Assembly: GCF_003097655.1 (NCBI RefSeq)
Contig: NZ_QCZH01000008.1
Coordinates: 1-64,000 of the forward strand
DNA: 64,000 nt
Reading direction: 5' to 3'
DNA from: Flavobacterium laiguense
Lineage (GTDB): Bacteria; Bacteroidota; Bacteroidia; Flavobacteriales; Flavobacteriaceae
The stretch's first letter is position 1. Every line of letters begins with the position of its first letter. A program made the translations under genes and the position numbers. The notes under the pieces are model-generated. The model saw only the letters and a program-made list of their open reading frames with translations. It was not told the origin of the DNA and searched no databases. Shown in pieces: positions 51,824 to 61,201 of this stretch.

Positions 51824-52309
51824 ATGGAATCACAAATTGCAATTTATGATACCCACGAAAAGGCGGTTAATGCCATCAAGGAGTTAAGTGCTCAAGGTTT
51901 TTCTATGGAAAATGTTTCGCTGTTGGGTAAGGCAGAAGTAATTGAAGACCATATTCATATCAAATCGCTAGATACTATAAAAGAAGCTCCGGCAATAGTT
52001 GGTATGGGAGCAGGTACTCTAATAGGTTTGCTTTCAGGTATTGGAGTATTTACTATTCCTGGTTTCGGTTTTTTGTACGGAGCGGGCGCACTAGTAGGAA
52101 TCATTGCGGGATTTGACTTAGGTATAGTTGCGGGGGGGGTTATTTCACTTTTGACTTTTGCCGGAATAAAAGAAGATAAGGTCGTTAAATGTCATGAACA
52201 TCTCAAAGAAGGGAAATTTATGGTAATAGTGAATGGCTCTAAGGAAGAAATTCAGAGAGCAAAACATATTTTGCATACTGAAGGGAATCATATTGGGTTT
52301 GTCAGTTGA
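51824..52309 (+). CDS. General stress-type protein with glycine-zipper segment
   Basis: This 161-residue protein starts with the ESQIAIYDTHEKAVNAIKELSAQGFSMENVSLLG fold seen in general stress protein 17M-like and DUF1269-type proteins. The middle (about 65-115) is a long Gly/Ala/Ile-rich membrane segment with GxxxG spacing. A C-terminal alpha/beta piece follows. It may be a membrane-associated stress protein; function is unknown. Confidence 0.75.
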   Translation: MESQIAIYDTHEKAVNAIKELSAQGFSMENVSLLGKAEVIEDHIHIKSLDTIKEAPAIVGMGAGTLIGLLSGIGVFTIPGFGFLYGAGALVGIIAGFDLGIVAGGVISLLTFAGIKEDKVVKCHEHLKEGKFMVIVNGSKEEIQRAKHILHTEGNHIGFVS

Positions 52310-52370
52310 AAATGTTAATTGCGTATTTTAAGTTAGTCTCTTTAGCTGTCTGGAGTTTTTTTTAATAGAA

Positions 52371-52940
52371 TTACTTCACGATGATGTCGTGTTTATACAG
52401 CAAACCTTTTAGACCTTCTAAAGCAAAAACTGCTTTCTTCAATTTGGTGGTTTTGGGGTCAATCGTGTAGTTGAAACTGCTCTTAAAATTAGCTTTGTTG
52501 GCTATGGCTTTGGCAAATTCGGCACGGTATAGGTCACAATTTTCAAAAAAAACTTCGGTCAAATCCGTAGCCATAAAATCCACAGCAATCAAACTACAAT
52601 TTATAAACGGAGTTCCTTTTATTTTCAGGGTATAAAATTTGGAAAAATCTAAAACACAATCATTAAAACGGACTTCAAAAATAAGTTTGTTGCACATAGA
52701 AAAATTAACATCCTTGATTTCACATCCGTTAAACGTGACAGTTCTTAAAGCAACATGATTGATTTTACCTTCGCTAAAAATACAATCATTAAAGACACAA
52801 TCGATAAAAGTAACATCCATAAAGTTACAAGCCGAAAATGTGCAACGGTTAAACGTACAACATTCAAATTCCTTAAAATTGACTTCATCCACGCCATAAG
52901 TGTGGTTATTGTATTCGGCATCTAGGAAATATTCTGACAT
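52371..52940 (-). CDS. Pentapeptide repeat protein
   Basis: This protein has 189 residues from the ATG at 52940; longer starts at 52973 or 53024 are possible. Repeats of the A(D/N)LxX type read FKEFECCTFNRCTFSACNFMDVTFIDCVFNDCIFSEG, then further copies up to VFFENCDLYRAEFAKA. They should fold as a right-handed quadrilateral helix. The function is unknown; some family members protect DNA gyrase, but this is not shown here. Confidence 0.85.
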   Translation of the reverse strand: MSEYFLDAEYNNHTYGVDEVNFKEFECCTFNRCTFSACNFMDVTFIDCVFNDCIFSEGKINHVALRTVTFNGCEIKDVNFSMCNKLIFEVRFNDCVLDFSKFYTLKIKGTPFINCSLIAVDFMATDLTEVFFENCDLYRAEFAKAIANKANFKSSFNYTIDPKTTKLKKAVFALEGLKGLLYKHDIIVK

Positions 52941-53098
52941 GAAGGAGTTTTGATTTTTATGAGTTACAGTCATAGATTTTGGCAAAGAAACAAAATTCTG
53001 TAACTGAAAAAGAATGGAAATCAAATAAATTTTAAAGTAATAGGCTTTATTTATTTTAGCTATGTAACTGCCTTAAATCTGCAGAAGGCAAAGTTTGT

Positions 53099-54130
53099 CT
53101 ATAATTGTCTTTCTAATTTTGAAATCGCTTCTTTAATTTCGTTTTCCGTTAATTCTATTTTAGTATTTGATTTCAATAGATTCTCTAGTGCTGTAATATG
53201 CGCTTTTATTAACGCTTTTTCAGAGCTTATTTTTATATCGGCATCAATGCCTTTATGTTCCCAATTTGTATTTGTTATTGCATTTTTTTCAATTGATACA
53301 GGTATAAATAAATGGTATTTATTATCTATAAAAAATGGTTTTACAGAATTAGCAGCGCCATAAGTTGGAGCTCCAATTACTTTTGCAATATTATTTTGTT
53401 GTAAGTTATATGCTAATGCTTCAGCAGCAGAGATAGTCTTATTGTTCACAAGAATATATACGGGTTTATTTAAATGCTTTTTACCATTCACTTTTTGCAT
53501 TGTGTAAGATTTTGTTGTTTTGTCATCATATCTCGTGTAGCTTTCACTTAATTTTGCTTTTTTATCAAAAAAGTAACTTAAAAACAGTTCAACCATTTTG
53601 CCATCTCCACCTTGGTTGTTTCTTAAATCAATAATTAAGGCATTAGTATTTGAAATAAAATTCATTGTAGCGTCAAGAATTTGTTGAGCAGATTTGTTTC
53701 CTTCAGGAAATCCGGTGTATTCTATATAACCTATATTGCCATCTAGTCTCTCCACTTTTTCAAAACCATAATTGAATTGCTTGTTTATGGAATCATATTT
53801 TTTTAATAACTCTTTTTCGTTAATTGGTTTTTCTTCATGGCTTGGGCGGTATAATACATTAAAATGCAAATCATTTCCGTTTTTAGTTAAATAAGAAGAA
53901 ATAGAAATTGCAAATTCTTTGTCTGTAAGACTGTCAAAAGTTTTTAGTTCTATTTGAGATTTTAATTTTACTGAAAGTTGATTGGCAACATCCTCGAAAA
54001 TATAAAACTCTTTAATTTTATTGGCTATTTCGGTTAACACTATTTTTCTGTTTGGTTTAGATATATCTGTATTTTGTCCGATTGAAAATGTTGATATAAA
54101 AATGATTATAGAGGAAAGGATTGTTTTCAT
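53099..54130 (-). CDS. S41 family peptidase (secreted)
   Basis: This 343-residue protein has a signal peptide (MKTILSSIIIFISTFSIGQ). The C-terminal processing peptidase-type core contains GNIGYIEYTGFPEG, ALIIDLRNNQGGDGKMVELFLSYF and NNKTISAAEALAYNLQQN, with the probable nucleophile S234 in TISAAEA. A PDZ domain is not obvious. It lies four bases after the serine hydrolase gene on the minus strand and probably shares its operon with the MarR gene. Confidence 0.85.
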   Translation of the reverse strand: MKTILSSIIIFISTFSIGQNTDISKPNRKIVLTEIANKIKEFYIFEDVANQLSVKLKSQIELKTFDSLTDKEFAISISSYLTKNGNDLHFNVLYRPSHEEKPINEKELLKKYDSINKQFNYGFEKVERLDGNIGYIEYTGFPEGNKSAQQILDATMNFISNTNALIIDLRNNQGGDGKMVELFLSYFFDKKAKLSESYTRYDDKTTKSYTMQKVNGKKHLNKPVYILVNNKTISAAEALAYNLQQNNIAKVIGAPTYGAANSVKPFFIDNKYHLFIPVSIEKNAITNTNWEHKGIDADIKISSEKALIKAHITALENLLKSNTKIELTENEIKEAISKLERQL

Positions 54131-54134
54131 TGTC

Positions 54135-55448
54135 TTATTTGGTTTTGTTTTTTGTTTCTTTTACCCCGGCTTTCGAAACCAGTAGCTGTCCTATTTTTCC
54201 TTTTTTGTTTTTAATAAATTCAATCGTTCTGTCATTATTGTCTGAACGGAAAAATTTTGTTTTGGATTCTGGTACTAATTCTATTTCGTAATCGAAGTAA
54301 TACAATTTATTGTTTTTCTTTAGAATTTTGATGTCTTCATACTTACCTATATATGTATCATAAATAGCGGGGTCTATTTCTATTTGACTATGCTTGTATG
54401 GAATTTCTACATCTTTCCCAAAGCATATTCCGGCAAGACCATAGGCAATGAGGTAAGAGGGAGATTGATTATTTGATAAAACAGTTATGAAAATATTATC
54501 GTCTGTGAACTTATTGAAAGAAGTCATGGCTCCAAAAAAACCGCCATCATGAGCAATTAATCGATGATTATAATTGTAAAAAGGATTAATTAAAACACCT
54601 AAACCAAAGTTTTGTTCATTATAGGATGTAAACATTTTTCTTTTAGATTCTTCTGAGAGTAGGGATGTACCATTAAACAGCGCTTTATTCCATAAATATA
54701 AATCCTCGACTGTTGCATATACACCATCGTGTCCTATGTTAAAATTCCAGTTGATGTATGGATTCTTTATCAATTTATTGTTTTTTAAATAATACGTTTT
54801 AGCTATTTTTTCAACTATTGAATCATTATTGCTAATACCCGTATTTTTCATTTTTGCTTTGTCAAATACATTTTCTTTTAAATAGTGTGAATAGGATTGT
54901 CTAGATACTTTTTCAATGATACGCCCCAGTAAATAATAACCAATATTGCTATATGCTGTGCTAGAACCAGGTTCAAATAATAAGGGTTTTTGTTTTATAT
55001 AGCTATCAACAGCGTCTTTATCTAAAGATGTTTTTGATAAATACAATTCATCATAATCCATTTGTAATCCAGAATTATGAGTTAACATCATTTTTAGGGT
55101 TATTTTTTCTCCATTAGGAAAATCAGAAAAATATTTATTGAGTTTATCTTCAAGTGAAAGTTTTTTGCTTTCTGCAAGTTGTAAAATGGCGACAGCTGTA
55201 AATTGTTTTGAAACGGAGGCCAAACTGAATTTGGTGTCTATTGTGTTTTTTACCTGCCACTCATAATCAGCAAGGCCATAAGCTTTTTTTAATACAATAG
55301 AATCATTTTTAGTAATAAGGACAGTACCACCAAAATTATGAATAGCAAATTGTGCATCCATATAATTTTCTAGTTTGCCAATAAGTTCTTTTTGCGAATA
55401 ACCTAAAGTAGCTATTAATAGAAGTATAGTAGTTATAATTTGTTTCAT
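54135..55448 (-). CDS. Serine hydrolase of the beta-lactamase / D-aminopeptidase class C family
   Basis: This protein has 437 residues from the ATG at 55448, where MKQIITTILLLIATLGYSQ is a signal peptide. The class C beta-lactamase-like motif SxxK is S78-V-S-K81 in LASVSKQFTAV, and YSNIGYYLLG gives the YxN motif. The C-terminal extension (about 340-437) is beta-rich, as in DUF3471-type relatives. It probably acts on peptides or cell wall fragments in the periplasm. It follows the marR gene directly. Confidence 0.86.
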   Translation of the reverse strand: MKQIITTILLLIATLGYSQKELIGKLENYMDAQFAIHNFGGTVLITKNDSIVLKKAYGLADYEWQVKNTIDTKFSLASVSKQFTAVAILQLAESKKLSLEDKLNKYFSDFPNGEKITLKMMLTHNSGLQMDYDELYLSKTSLDKDAVDSYIKQKPLLFEPGSSTAYSNIGYYLLGRIIEKVSRQSYSHYLKENVFDKAKMKNTGISNNDSIVEKIAKTYYLKNNKLIKNPYINWNFNIGHDGVYATVEDLYLWNKALFNGTSLLSEESKRKMFTSYNEQNFGLGVLINPFYNYNHRLIAHDGGFFGAMTSFNKFTDDNIFITVLSNNQSPSYLIAYGLAGICFGKDVEIPYKHSQIEIDPAIYDTYIGKYEDIKILKKNNKLYYFDYEIELVPESKTKFFRSDNNDRTIEFIKNKKGKIGQLLVSKAGVKETKNKTK

Positions 55449-55453
55449 TTGTA

Positions 55454-55891
55454 TCATTTTTTGCAATTAATGATTATTTTATTGAGCGTTTTATCGAGCA
55501 ACGTTATTTCTTCCAATGACAAACCATTTAGAGCTGTTTCTCTATTTAGTTGAATAATAGGTTCTATTAATTCAATCGTTTTTATCCCTTTTTCTGTTAT
55601 TTCAAGATTAAATTTTCTTCTGTCTTCTTGATGAATAGTTCTAATTAGATACTCTTTTTTTACCATTAATTCTATCATTCTTGTGATAGAGGCATTGTCT
55701 TTAAATACAAGATTTGCCAATTCATTTTGAGAAATTTCAGCATTGTTGTTAAGTATAATTAGCACTAAACATTGGTCTATGGTGATGTCTTTTACAATTT
55801 GTAAAATATTTTTCTGTGCTATTTTTCGATATTCTTTAATTGCCTGTTCAATTGTATAAAGGACCGTTCCTGTTGGATTATTGTGTCTCAT
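55454..55891 (-). CDS. MarR family transcriptional regulator
   Basis: This 145-residue winged-helix regulator has LNNNAEISQNELANLVFKDNASITRMIELMVKKEYLIRTIHQEDRRKFNLEIT as its DNA-binding core. The DRRKFNLEIT wing is typical of MarR. It heads the operon marR-serine hydrolase-S41 peptidase and probably controls it. The start lies six bases upstream of the hydrolase start region. Confidence 0.88.
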   Translation of the reverse strand: MRHNNPTGTVLYTIEQAIKEYRKIAQKNILQIVKDITIDQCLVLIILNNNAEISQNELANLVFKDNASITRMIELMVKKEYLIRTIHQEDRRKFNLEITEKGIKTIELIEPIIQLNRETALNGLSLEEITLLDKTLNKIIINCKK

Positions 55892-56171
55892 GTCATCTTG
55901 TTTGATGCAAATATAATTGATACATCAATATTAATTAAAGAAAAGATTAAATATTTTTAGAATATTTAAATTATGGCTAGTAAAATTTCAAAAATAAAAT
56001 GATTTACTTCAAAATACGCTATTCATAAAGAGGTGTTTTTATAACTTATAGCATCTCATTTTTGCTCATTTTGTAGATTGCTTACTGCTAACGGAATAGT
56101 TGTGGATGTTTTTAAAAGTGTAATTATTTGATTGTCAGTTATTTTTAGTATTTTTATTAAAAATAAAAAAC
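55892..56171. other. Divergent promoter region of marR and adh
   Basis: These 280 bases hold AT-rich sequence only. I saw no clear TAnnTTTG box or palindromic operator for either gene. Confidence 0.5.
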
Positions 56172-57215
56172 ATGATAGCAACAAAAGGATTTGCAGTACA
56201 GGATGCTAAGTCAGACTTGGCACCATGGAATTTTGAAAGACGTGAAGTCGGACCACATGATGTACAATTCGACATTCAATTTTGTGGGGTATGTCATAGT
56301 GACCTCCATCAGATAAAAGATGATTGGGGCGGAGGTATTTTTCCGATGGTTCCGGGACATGAAATTGTTGGGAAAGTGGTAAAAGTTGGAAGTCATGTCA
56401 AGAAATTTAAAGTAGGCGATCTTGCAGGAACAGGTTGTTTGGTTGATTCCTGTCGTACTTGCGAAAACTGTGAGGAGGGTTTAGAGCAATTTTGCTTAAA
56501 CGGATTCTCTGCCACTTATAATAGCATGGAACAAGACAAAAAAACGCCAACTTACGGCGGCTATTCAAATACCATTGTCGTTCATGAAGATTTTGTTTTG
56601 CATATATCCGATAAGTTGAATTTGGCCGCAGTAGCTCCTTTGCTTTGTGCCGGAATCACGACTTATTCTCCACTAAAATTTTTAGGAGTGGGAAAAGGGC
56701 ATAAAGTAGCGGTTTTGGGTCTTGGTGGTTTGGGGCACATGGCGGTTAAGTTTGGAGTCGCTTTTGGTGCCGAAGTAACCGTTCTTAGTACATCACCCTC
56801 AAAAGAAGCTGATGCCGAGAAACTAGGTGCCCATAAATTTGTGGTTACCAAAGATGAAAAACAGCTTGAAAGTGTGACGGGCTATTTTGATTTTATTCTG
56901 GATACGGTTTCGGCACCACATGATTTGAATTTATATATTTCGCTTCTAAAAACAAAAGGGGTTCATGTTTGTATCGGAGTTCCTCCAAAACCGTATGAGA
57001 TTCATGCTTTTGGTCTTATTGGCGGTCGAAAAAGTATTGTGGGCTCTTTGATAGGCGGATTGCCGGAAACTCAGGAAATGCTTGATTATTGTGCAGAACA
57101 CGGAATTGTTTCGGATATTGAAATGATAGACATCAAAAATATTAATGAAGCTTACGATCGAATGGTAAAAGGCGATGTACGCTATCGTTTTGTCATTGAT
57201 ATGGCAACATTGTAG
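56172..57215 (+). CDS. Zinc-dependent NAD(P) alcohol dehydrogenase (YahK/CAD-like)
   Basis: This 347-residue medium-chain dehydrogenase should reduce aldehydes to alcohols with NADPH. Catalytic zinc ligands are in CGVCHSDLHQ and GHEIVGKV. The structural zinc site is DSCRTCENCEEGLEQFC, and the nucleotide motif is GLGGLGHMAVKFG. The family is the cinnamyl alcohol dehydrogenase-type YahK group. The 3' end and terminator recur at 63532, so the locus has been rearranged. Confidence 0.93.
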   Translation: MIATKGFAVQDAKSDLAPWNFERREVGPHDVQFDIQFCGVCHSDLHQIKDDWGGGIFPMVPGHEIVGKVVKVGSHVKKFKVGDLAGTGCLVDSCRTCENCEEGLEQFCLNGFSATYNSMEQDKKTPTYGGYSNTIVVHEDFVLHISDKLNLAAVAPLLCAGITTYSPLKFLGVGKGHKVAVLGLGGLGHMAVKFGVAFGAEVTVLSTSPSKEADAEKLGAHKFVVTKDEKQLESVTGYFDFILDTVSAPHDLNLYISLLKTKGVHVCIGVPPKPYEIHAFGLIGGRKSIVGSLIGGLPETQEMLDYCAEHGIVSDIEMIDIKNINEAYDRMVKGDVRYRFVIDMATL

Positions 57216-57270
57216 GAAAGGTATATAAAAGTAAAATCCTAAACAGTTTAAAATGTTTGGTTTTTTTGTG
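57195..57270. repeat. 76-bp direct repeat, left copy (adh 3' end plus hairpin)
   Basis: The last seven codons of adh and the following hairpin recur at 63532-63607, at the same length and about 85% identity by eye. In this copy the terminator stem (cctaaac/gtttgg) is imperfect. Confidence 0.75.
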
Positions 57271-57296
57271 TCAATGAAAAATATTTAGTGATTGAA

Positions 57297-57428
57297 TTTT
57301 AGGAGCACAAGATTTCCTAATCAACAACATCAGTCCTGCTTCCCGATAGTTATCGGGACACTATATCTTTTTATAAGGCTAAGAAAAATAGCCTTATAAA
57401 AAGGATGCCGTTTCCATCAGGGCTAGGT
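57297..57428 (-). ncRNA. Structured Flavobacterium intergenic element, copy 2 (possibly Flavo-1 RNA)
   Basis: Read on the minus strand it starts cctagccctgatggaaacgg, then catcc, a T-run and an ataaggcta/tagccttat hairpin. It continues with aaaagatata, a cccgataactatcggg palindrome, agcagga and the gctccta block. These blocks and their order match the element at 1489-1580. Confidence 0.5.
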
Positions 57429-57586
57429 GACAAATTTAGTTATTGTATCAACTTTTAAGAAGTAGGCCATGAATTAAACCAATTACATGAATTAATTATT
57501 TTAAAAAAAATAGTGGTAATTCGTGTAATTGCTACGCCTATTCGCTATCGCTCGGGTCGTGGCTAAAATTTTAGTTGTCGAGAATG

Positions 57587-57615
57587 CTATATCTTTTTAT
57601 AAGGCTAATAAAAAT
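57587..57615. repeat. Partial third copy of the structured element
   Basis: The sequence ctatatctttttataaggct plus the following aa(t)aaaaat repeats 57361-57389 almost exactly, with the rest of the element missing. It abuts the end of the TPR protein gene. Confidence 0.55.
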
Positions 57616-57618
57616 GTA

Positions 57619-58578
57619 TTATCTAGAGCTATTGCCAGATAATTGATTGAATTTTTTAAAAAACTCTTTGGATTTTTCAATTTGACCTATTGATTTTAAA
57701 GCAACAGAATAGCGATAGTAATATTCAGGTTCTAAATCAGTTGTCTTACGAAATAATTTAGTATAGTATTTTTCGGCTTTTTCTAATTCGTTATCGAAAA
57801 AGTATGAGTTGCCCAATTTTTTTAATATATCTAAAGTCTCGTAACCTTTTTCAGCAACTCCTTCATAGGTTTTTATAATGTCAATGTAGGCAGATGTATC
57901 TACTTTTTTTGGAGTATCGGTGATTACTAATTGAGCAGAATTTTTAATTGTATTTGAAGAGCCTAATTTAAAAGCGTTTTCAACGAGTTTTTCTTTTTGG
58001 GCAAGAGCAGGTGTTATGATATTTTTATCATCTGGTTCTAAGCGTGATGGATCTGCTATTGCTAACTGAGTAGAATTTTTAATTGTATTTGAAGGGTCTG
58101 ATTTAAAAGCGCTTTCATCGAGTTTTTCTTTTTGAGCAAGAGCAGGTGTTGCGATAGTTTTAGCTCCTGATTCTAAGTCAGATGGATCTGTTTTTTTTGA
58201 TGTATTGGCGATTGCTAATCGAGCAGGATTTTTAATTCTCTTTGAGGGATCGGATTTTTTTACAGTTTCAACAATTGGATCACGATAAACGGGTGTTATT
58301 ATTCGTTTATTATTTGGTCCTAAATCATAGGTTTGAATTAGTTTGGGATCAGATACGTTGTAGGTTGTTTTGTGCCCACCAGATTTCAAATCATAGACTT
58401 CTTCAACGTGGTAATACTTTATTTTCCTTGCCGGAGGTGTATCAATTTGATCACTCTGAATTGGAGAATTGGTTTGAGATTCACCTATTTTTTTTTCATT
58501 TAGGATATTTTTTTGTGCCCAACTATTGAATGGAATTGAACTTATCAGTAGGATGTAAACGAGTATTCGATTTTTCAT
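57619..58578 (-). CDS. Secreted repeat protein with C-terminal TPR
   Basis: This protein has 319 residues from the ATG at 58578, where MKNRILVYILLISSIPFNSWAQ is a signal peptide. The middle holds three degenerate copies of a unit of about 45 residues built from (A/S)-x-K-x-x-x-S-x-x-I-K-N-x-x-x-L-x-I-x-(D/N) and TPALAQKEKL. The C-terminal 85 residues look like TPR helices (GNSYFFDNELEKAEKYYTKLFRKT). I recognise no function; a scaffold or envelope role is possible. Confidence 0.65.
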   Translation of the reverse strand: MKNRILVYILLISSIPFNSWAQKNILNEKKIGESQTNSPIQSDQIDTPPARKIKYYHVEEVYDLKSGGHKTTYNVSDPKLIQTYDLGPNNKRIITPVYRDPIVETVKKSDPSKRIKNPARLAIANTSKKTDPSDLESGAKTIATPALAQKEKLDESAFKSDPSNTIKNSTQLAIADPSRLEPDDKNIITPALAQKEKLVENAFKLGSSNTIKNSAQLVITDTPKKVDTSAYIDIIKTYEGVAEKGYETLDILKKLGNSYFFDNELEKAEKYYTKLFRKTTDLEPEYYYRYSVALKSIGQIEKSKEFFKKFNQLSGNSSR

Positions 58579-58929
58579 GATTTTATTTAAATACAAAGTA
58601 AAGGTAGGTCAGTAATTTGTATTGGCAAAGATTGGTATTTTGGATCTTCAAAACAAAAAAAAGCAACAATATTTAATTCGATTTCCTGGAGATAGTGTAT
58701 AAAGAATTAAATCAGCACTATCAGTGAACATTTTTTTACATGCGAACCGTCAGTAATAGCATTTTGCCGGATTCATTGTTAAAACATATAAGTCGTATAA
58801 GTTTTTAATTTGAATAAAATCAAGTAAAACCAATAGCTCATTATAGTAAAGTCACTCCTTTTAATCATTAATTTGACAAACCAACTTTCTTAAACTTACA
58901 TGACTTTTATGTTTAAAATTAAATGCTTT
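58579..58929. other. Intergenic region without recognised features
   Basis: These 351 bases between two minus-strand genes are AT-rich. I saw no gene, RNA, terminator or clear promoter in them. Confidence 0.5.
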
Positions 58930-60174
58930 TTATTTTGGAATATAGTGACTTTTTCTAATCAGAAAAGGTCTTTTTAGGCTATTTGCAGCAATAAATACGC
59001 TTATCATCATAAGAACTGAGCCAGCTAAAAAAGGCGCCCCAGCAAATTGGATTAGAGCTGCCGGACGGGTAAACCAAGTAAATAAATTAGTCATTAATAA
59101 TGGTCCAATTATAGAAGTTACACTCATTAAACTTGTTAAAGATCCCTGTAATTCCCCTTGCTCATTTTGGGGTATATTTTTGGAGATAATTGATCGTAGT
59201 GATGGTCCTGCAATGCCACCCAAACAATAAGGAATTAAAAAAACAAACATCATCCAGCTTTGAGATGCAAAAGCAAACAATAAAAGTGCTAGTGTATATA
59301 GAACTAATCCAACAAAAATGCATTTTTCATTCCCTATTTTAGGATTAATAATGCGAATCAAACCTCCTTGAACGATAACAACCATTATGCCAGCAAAGGT
59401 TAATGAAAGCCCAATAAAGGCATTGCTCCAACCAAATTTTTCAATATTAATAAAAGTCCAAGTACTCATTACGGCATGATCGGCGGTGTAAAGTAATATA
59501 AAAGTAATAATTAATCCTCCCGAAAGACTTTTGTGTTTTTTTAATTGTAGTAAAGAACCTAATGGATTGGCTCTTTTCCATTCAAACGGACGTCTATTTT
59601 CTATGGATAAAGATTCGGGTAAAACAAAATAACCATAGATAACGTTGAGAAATGTTAAAATTGCAGCGGCAATAAACGGAACCCTTGGGCCAAATTCACT
59701 TAATAAACCACCTAGTACCGGACCAATTATATACCCTAATCCAAAAGCAGCTCCGATCATCCCGAAATTTTTCGCTCTGTTTTCATCGGTGCTTACATCT
59801 GCTATATAAGCAGTAGCAGTGGTAAAACTTGCTCCAAATATTCCGGCAATAATTCGACCCAGAAATAGCCACCATATTGTTGGTGCTAACCAAAGAAAAA
59901 TATAATCAATTCCAAAACCCAATAATGACAATAATAAAACAGGTCTTCGTCCATATTTATCACTCAAATTACCAATTATCGGAGCGCAAATAAATTGCAT
60001 AAAGGCATAAGCGAAAAGCAACAACCCGCTCCATTGTGAAGCCTGACTAATAGTTCCATCGATAAGTTGCTCAATTAATCTTGGTAATACAGGACCAACT
60101 ATGCTTAGACCGATAACATCCAGTAATAATGTAATGAAAATAAAACGTAATGCCGCCTTTTTGGTTGAAGCCAT
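58930..60174 (-). CDS. MFS exporter of the TetA/Bmr type
   Basis: This 414-residue transporter has twelve predicted helices. The MFS motif between helices 2 and 3 reads GNLSDKYGRRPVLLLS. Further TetA-like blocks are FITLLLDVIGLSIVGPVLPRLIEQL, GRIIAGIFGASFTTATAYIADVS and FGLGYIIGPVLGGLLSEFG. It probably exports a small drug-like molecule by proton antiport. Tetracycline resistance is not implied. It is divergent from a Crp/Fnr regulator. Confidence 0.9.
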   Translation of the reverse strand: MASTKKAALRFIFITLLLDVIGLSIVGPVLPRLIEQLIDGTISQASQWSGLLLFAYAFMQFICAPIIGNLSDKYGRRPVLLLSLLGFGIDYIFLWLAPTIWWLFLGRIIAGIFGASFTTATAYIADVSTDENRAKNFGMIGAAFGLGYIIGPVLGGLLSEFGPRVPFIAAAILTFLNVIYGYFVLPESLSIENRRPFEWKRANPLGSLLQLKKHKSLSGGLIITFILLYTADHAVMSTWTFINIEKFGWSNAFIGLSLTFAGIMVVIVQGGLIRIINPKIGNEKCIFVGLVLYTLALLLFAFASQSWMMFVFLIPYCLGGIAGPSLRSIISKNIPQNEQGELQGSLTSLMSVTSIIGPLLMTNLFTWFTRPAALIQFAGAPFLAGSVLMMISVFIAANSLKRPFLIRKSHYIPK

Positions 60175-60475
60175 ATTTTTTTTATTGTAAAATTAATACG
60201 ACGAAAATAGCTTTTTTTTAGAGAAATGGATCAAATTAGTCAAGGAATCTTTTAATATAAAAATTAAAGATTTTAGAAGTAAATTGAGTGAAAAAGATAA
60301 TGACCTATTAGTTATAGTTTGGTGTATTAAAAGGTATAAGTATATGATATTGAACGCGATGTAATTATTTAAGTAATCGGTTAGTAGTTATAGGAGTGCC
60401 TAAAAAACACTGTCAAACCTAAATTACACTAAAAAAATGTAACTTAGCAATCAATTGTTATTAACAAAACGCTCA
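60175..60475. other. Divergent promoter region of the MFS and Crp/Fnr genes
   Basis: These 301 bases are AT-rich and hold no gene. Motifs close to TAnnTTTG are imperfect (taacttag near 60441). No clear inverted operator was found. Confidence 0.5.
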
Positions 60476-61057
60476 ATGTACGAGTTACTTCTTAAATACA
60501 TCAACGAACACGCGACAAAACCACTTACCGACAACGAAGTTGAATTGGTAAAGTCTGCATTGTTGCCTAAAAAATTAAGAAAGAAACAATACCTATTGCA
60601 AGAAGGCGATGTTTGCAAATATTTTGCTTTCATCGTGAAAGGAGCAATGAGACAATACAGTGTTGATGATAAGGGCATAGATCATATTGTATATTTATCT
60701 ATCGAAAATTGGTGGGTGGGAGACCGTGAAAGTTTTGTAATGCTTACGCCTTCGGTCTATAATATTGATGCTTGGGAAGATAGCGAGTTATTGCTCATTA
60801 CACGAGCCGACTTATTGAATTTATTAAGCCAAGTTCCGGCAATAGCTGAAATGGCAAGGCTAATGGACGAAAGAAATTTTATTGCCATGCAAAGAAGACT
60901 GAACGCTTCCATTAGTTTTTCGGCTGAAAAACGCTATGGGGATTTTGCAAATAGTTACCCCGATTTTATGCAACGTTTTCCGCAACACATTATCGCTTCC
61001 TATCTTGGCATTACCAAAGAAACCCTTAGCCGTGTGCGAAAACAGATTTCAAAATAA
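60476..61057 (+). CDS. Crp/Fnr family transcriptional regulator
   Basis: This 193-residue regulator starts at the ATG at 60476 (MYELLLKYINEH). The cyclic-nucleotide-binding-like barrel covers about 20-120 (YLLQEGDVCKYFAFIVKGAMRQYSVDDKG), with a Tyr/Trp-rich WWVGDRESF segment typical of Bacteroidota members that need not bind cAMP. The C-terminal HTH is SYLGITKETLSRVRKQI. It precedes SDR, SnoaL-like and pirin genes, which it may control. Confidence 0.9.
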   Translation: MYELLLKYINEHATKPLTDNEVELVKSALLPKKLRKKQYLLQEGDVCKYFAFIVKGAMRQYSVDDKGIDHIVYLSIENWWVGDRESFVMLTPSVYNIDAWEDSELLLITRADLLNLLSQVPAIAEMARLMDERNFIAMQRRLNASISFSAEKRYGDFANSYPDFMQRFPQHIIASYLGITKETLSRVRKQISK

Positions 61058-61092
61058 TAGTTCCTCTTCTTTATATTTAATTTTCCTTATAT

Positions 61093-61119
61093 AACTGTTG
61101 ACATTTATCAACAGTTTTT
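61093..61119 (+). terminator. Terminator after the Crp/Fnr gene
   Basis: The arms aactgttga and tcaacagtt enclose a 6-base loop, followed by T. Confidence 0.75.
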
Positions 61120-61201
61120 CTTATCATACCTCATCGTTCTATGCCTTGCCTTTAATGCAACTTTGTATTGTTAAATCAATATAAAATCAAAGGCAGGAAA
61201 T

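Larger units (their letters stand above)
57216..57618. other. Intergenic region rich in repeats
   Basis: These 403 bases contain the degenerate adh terminator, a second copy of the structured element seen at 1489 (here 57297-57428, opposite orientation), and a third partial copy (57587-57615). No gene is visible. Confidence 0.6.

Noticed and set aside
52371-52940. Qnr-type quinolone resistance protein
   Set aside because: The pentapeptide protein lacks features that I could tie to Qnr. The repeat fold alone is not specific.
58930-60174. Tetracycline resistance gene
   Set aside because: The motifs fit the wider TetA/Bmr-type MFS group only. Nothing points to tetracycline.
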